25,307 nucleotides of DNA, from positions 1-25,307 of the forward strand of contig JAICWX010000106.1 of assembly GCA_025934635.1 (NCBI GenBank). The letters are read 5' to 3'. This DNA is from Streptosporangiaceae bacterium (GTDB taxonomy: Bacteria > Actinomycetota > Actinomycetes > Streptosporangiales > Streptosporangiaceae). The notes beneath the pieces are model-generated. The model was not told the origin of the DNA, did not search any database, and was given only the letters and a program-made list of their open reading frames with translations. Both the position numbers and the translations under genes were made by a program. Of this stretch, positions 23,394 through 25,307 are shown one piece after another (position 1 is the stretch's first letter; the number at the start of each line of letters is the position of its first letter).

Positions 23394-24588
23394 CCACCGG
23401 CGCGAGGCGGCCGAGGATCAGCTCGGCGACGATGAGGATCAGGGCGAGGACGGTGATCGCGGGGCCGAGGACGGCCAGGCTGGTGGCGCCGATGAGCAGG
23501 CCGATGACCGCGGATATGCCCGCTCCCCCGGCGGCGGCCGCGCCCACCTGCCAGGAGATGACGTTCTGGGCGCGCTGCGCGCCGAGCCGGACCGGGGTGA
23601 GCGCGATCAGCGCCGGGAACACCCCGGCCAGCGCGCCGCCCAGCACCGCGAAGGCGGCCACCGTGACCGCGGCGCCCGGCTGGACCCAGATGGCGGCGGT
23701 GGCGAGCACGGAGATCCCGCTGCCCCAGCGCACCACGGCCTGCGGCGGGACCGCGCGGAAGGCCAGGCCGATCCGGATGGCGGTCAGCGCGCCCCAGTAG
23801 CCGAAGGAGGCCAGGCCGGTCGCGCCCGCTGACAGGTGCAGGTGCCCGCGGCAGAAGCTGGCCTCCCACTGGCCCGCGCCGACCTCCAGGCCGGTGTAGA
23901 CGAAGAAGACGCTCATGCCCGCGATGACGACGCCCGCGTACCGGCGCCGGGACCAGCCGTCGGAGGGCGGCGGGGACGGCGCGACGGGCTCCGGCGGCGG
24001 GGCCTGCGCGGCCTGCACCTGGTCGCGCCGCCGCTGCCGCAGCCACAGCCCGGCCATGACCAGGTCGAGGGCGACCTGGACGATGTACGCGGGCCGCCAC
24101 GAGCCGGTGAGGATGGCGGCGGTGACGACCAGCGGGCCGATCGCGGTGCCGACGCCGTAGGCGCCGTGCAGCAGGTTGAGCAGCCGCGGCCGGCCGGTCA
24201 GCGCCACCGCGGTGTTGAGGCCGCCGTCCATCATGCCGGCCGAGGCGCCGAGGAGCACGGCCACGCTGAGCACCAGCCACAGCCCGGGCGCGGCCGCGAA
24301 CCCGGCGTACCCGATGGCGGCCAGCACCCCGGCCACGGCGACCAGGGCGGGCACCCCCAGCCGCCGGATGAGCGGCCCGACGAAGGCGGTGACCAGCACG
24401 GACCCGACCGTGGTGATGAGCAGGATCAGGCCGAGGTCGCCGACCGGGGCGCCGAAGTCGGCGCGCATGGACGGCCACGCGGTGCCGAGCAGGCCGTCCG
24501 GCAGCCCCAGGATGACGAAGCTGCCGAGGCTGAGCAGATCCGAACTCCGGCCGGCGACGCGAGGACCCCGCCGTGGCTGCTCACCCAT
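23365..24588 (-). CDS. MFS transporter
   Basis: A 407-residue major-facilitator protein with about 12 membrane helices in two halves. A loop rich in Pro/Gln/Arg (RQRRRDQVQAAQAPPPEPVAPSPPPSDGWSRRR) sits between helices 6 and 7. The first half has DGLLGTAWPSMRADFGAPVGDLGLI and GPLIRRLGVPALV, the latter the loop 2-3 signature region. It resembles FucP/YbjJ-like sugar or drug transporters; the substrate is not determinable. I chose the ATG at 24586-24588 because TATATA ends 7 bp upstream, implying a leaderless mRNA. A GTG at 24624 in frame would fall in the promoter. It is divergent from the APC permease 68 bp away. Confidence 0.9.
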   Translation of the reverse strand: MGEQPRRGPRVAGRSSDLLSLGSFVILGLPDGLLGTAWPSMRADFGAPVGDLGLILLITTVGSVLVTAFVGPLIRRLGVPALVAVAGVLAAIGYAGFAAAPGLWLVLSVAVLLGASAGMMDGGLNTAVALTGRPRLLNLLHGAYGVGTAIGPLVVTAAILTGSWRPAYIVQVALDLVMAGLWLRQRRRDQVQAAQAPPPEPVAPSPPPSDGWSRRRYAGVVIAGMSVFFVYTGLEVGAGQWEASFCRGHLHLSAGATGLASFGYWGALTAIRIGLAFRAVPPQAVVRWGSGISVLATAAIWVQPGAAVTVAAFAVLGGALAGVFPALIALTPVRLGAQRAQNVISWQVGAAAAGGAGISAVIGLLIGATSLAVLGPAITVLALILIVAELILGRLAPVVRPPASAER

Positions 24589-24595
24589 TGATCCA

Positions 24596-24601
24596 TATAT
24601 A
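24596..24601 (-). promoter_or_regulatory. -10 element of the MFS gene
   Basis: TATATA on the minus strand (24601 to 24596) lies 7 bp before the ATG at 24588, in an otherwise GC-rich region. The -35 (GTGAAC, 17 bp further) is weak. The spacing points to transcription starting at the ATG. Confidence 0.55.
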
Positions 24602-24656
24602 CGGCACCGGGTCGTTCGGTTCACAATGAGTTCATCTGGCGGAAGGAGATCGGGCC

Positions 24657-25307
24657 ATGGCGATGCCGAGCTCGGATACCGACGAACTCGCCAAATTCGG
24701 CTACAAGCAGGAGCTGGACCGCTCGCTCGGGCTGTTCTCCTCGTTCGCCGCGGGGTTCAGCTACATCTCGATCATGACCGGGGTCTTCGAGCTGTTCTTC
24801 TTCGGCTTCGGCTCGGGCGGGCCGGCGTTCATCTGGACCTGGCCGGCCGTGTTCGCCGGGCAGTTCCTGGTCGCGCTGTGCTTCGCCGAACTGGCGGGGC
24901 AGTACCCGCTGGCCGGCTCGGTCTACCAGTGGGCCAAGCAGATCGCCCGGCCGTTCACCGCGTTTTTCGGCGGCTGGATCCTGAGCGTGGGGGCGATCGT
25001 CACGCTGGCCGCGGTGGCGGTCGCCTACCAGGTCGTCGCGCCGCAGATCTCGTCGGCGTTCGAGGTCATCGGCGGCCAGCCGGACATCGGCCTGGTCTCG
25101 ACGCCGGACGGCGCCAAGAACGCGCTGCTGCTGGCCGCGGGCCTGGTCGTCTTCACCACGGTGATCAACATGGTCGGGGTCAAGACGATGGCCCGGATCA
25201 ACAACTTCGGGGTGGCCGCCGAACTGGTCGGCGTCTCGCTGCTGATCATCTTGCTGGCCGTGCACATCCGGCGCAGCCCGGCCGTCATCTTCGACACGTT
25301 CGGCACC
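24657..25307 (+). CDS. APC-family amino-acid permease (3' end cut by window edge)
   Basis: The first 217 residues of a permease, open to the right edge. The N-terminal FGYKQELDRSLGLFSSFAAGFSYISIMTGVFELFFFGFGSGGP is the classic first helix of APC-superfamily amino acid/GABA permeases, with the unwound GF.. segment. AELAGQYPLAGSVYQWAKQ marks helix 3. At least five or six helices are visible. It should import an amino acid or amine by proton symport; the substrate is unknown. The ATG follows a strong GGAAGGAG site with 10-bp spacing. It is divergent from the MFS gene, and both promoters share a 68-bp gap. Confidence 0.92.
   Translation, partial: MAMPSSDTDELAKFGYKQELDRSLGLFSSFAAGFSYISIMTGVFELFFFGFGSGGPAFIWTWPAVFAGQFLVALCFAELAGQYPLAGSVYQWAKQIARPFTAFFGGWILSVGAIVTLAAVAVAYQVVAPQISSAFEVIGGQPDIGLVSTPDGAKNALLLAAGLVVFTTVINMVGVKTMARINNFGVAAELVGVSLLIILLAVHIRRSPAVIFDTFGT

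Noticed and set aside
24589..24624. N-terminal extension of the MFS protein from a GTG at 24624
   Set aside because: It would run through the TATATA -10 element, has no ribosome site, and adds a non-hydrophobic stretch ahead of the first helix.
1..25307. CRISPR array, tRNA, rRNA, insertion sequence or prophage
   Set aside because: I looked for spaced direct repeats, cloverleaf-like and ribosomal stretches, transposase or integrase motifs and phage genes on both strands, and saw none.

Overview
The window is very GC-rich (my impression is about 70% or more), with strong third-position GC and frequent GTG and TTG starts. Nearly all of it is coding. A mycofactocin-type NDMA-dependent alcohol dehydrogenase, PucR, PaaX and PadR regulators, a zinc-finger anti-sigma-like membrane protein and several apparently leaderless genes point to a filamentous or soil actinobacterium (Streptosporangiales, Catenulisporales or Streptomyces-like). 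The genus cannot be read from the sequence. I see no rRNA, tRNA, CRISPR array, insertion sequence or phage gene.

Left third (1-11.2 kb): four large FtsX/MacB-type ABC permeases. Two are tandem paralogues on the minus strand (the first cut by the window edge), one is divergent from them at 3918, and one lies at 8799. No ATP-binding subunit is visible. Between the third and fourth permease is a divergent pair: a MetE-C-type cobalamin-independent methyltransferase (minus) and a PaaX-family regulator (plus). The regulator appears to have a leaderless promoter with a clean inverted repeat between its -35 and -10.

Middle (11.2-19.5 kb): a catabolic or one-carbon block. It holds an NDMA-dependent alcohol dehydrogenase, a cupin related to 2,4'-dihydroxyacetophenone dioxygenase, a homocysteine methyltransferase/MTHFR fusion translationally coupled to an upstream PucR regulator, a divergently transcribed aldehyde dehydrogenase, and a diaminopimelate decarboxylase. 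Both the MTHFR half and the aldehyde dehydrogenase carry substitutions at positions that are normally catalytic or cofactor-binding. A shared regulatory region separates PucR from the dehydrogenase.

Right third (19.5-25.3 kb): a secreted lipoprotein with an HNH-like motif, a decayed DUF35/OB-fold fragment, a PadR regulator, and a roughly 170-bp stretch with four successive inverted repeats. These lead to a zinc-finger/transmembrane/SCO0930-like fusion protein that overlaps a 44-residue membrane microprotein. Then come a zinc-ribbon protein of unknown role, a 5'-truncated remnant of a secreted beta-sandwich protein, an MFS transporter, and a divergent APC amino-acid permease cut by the right edge.

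The strongest candidates for something undescribed are the PucR-centred divergon with altered enzymes, the inverted-repeat array plus zinc-finger/SCO0930 fusion plus microprotein unit, and the PaaX/methyltransferase divergon.
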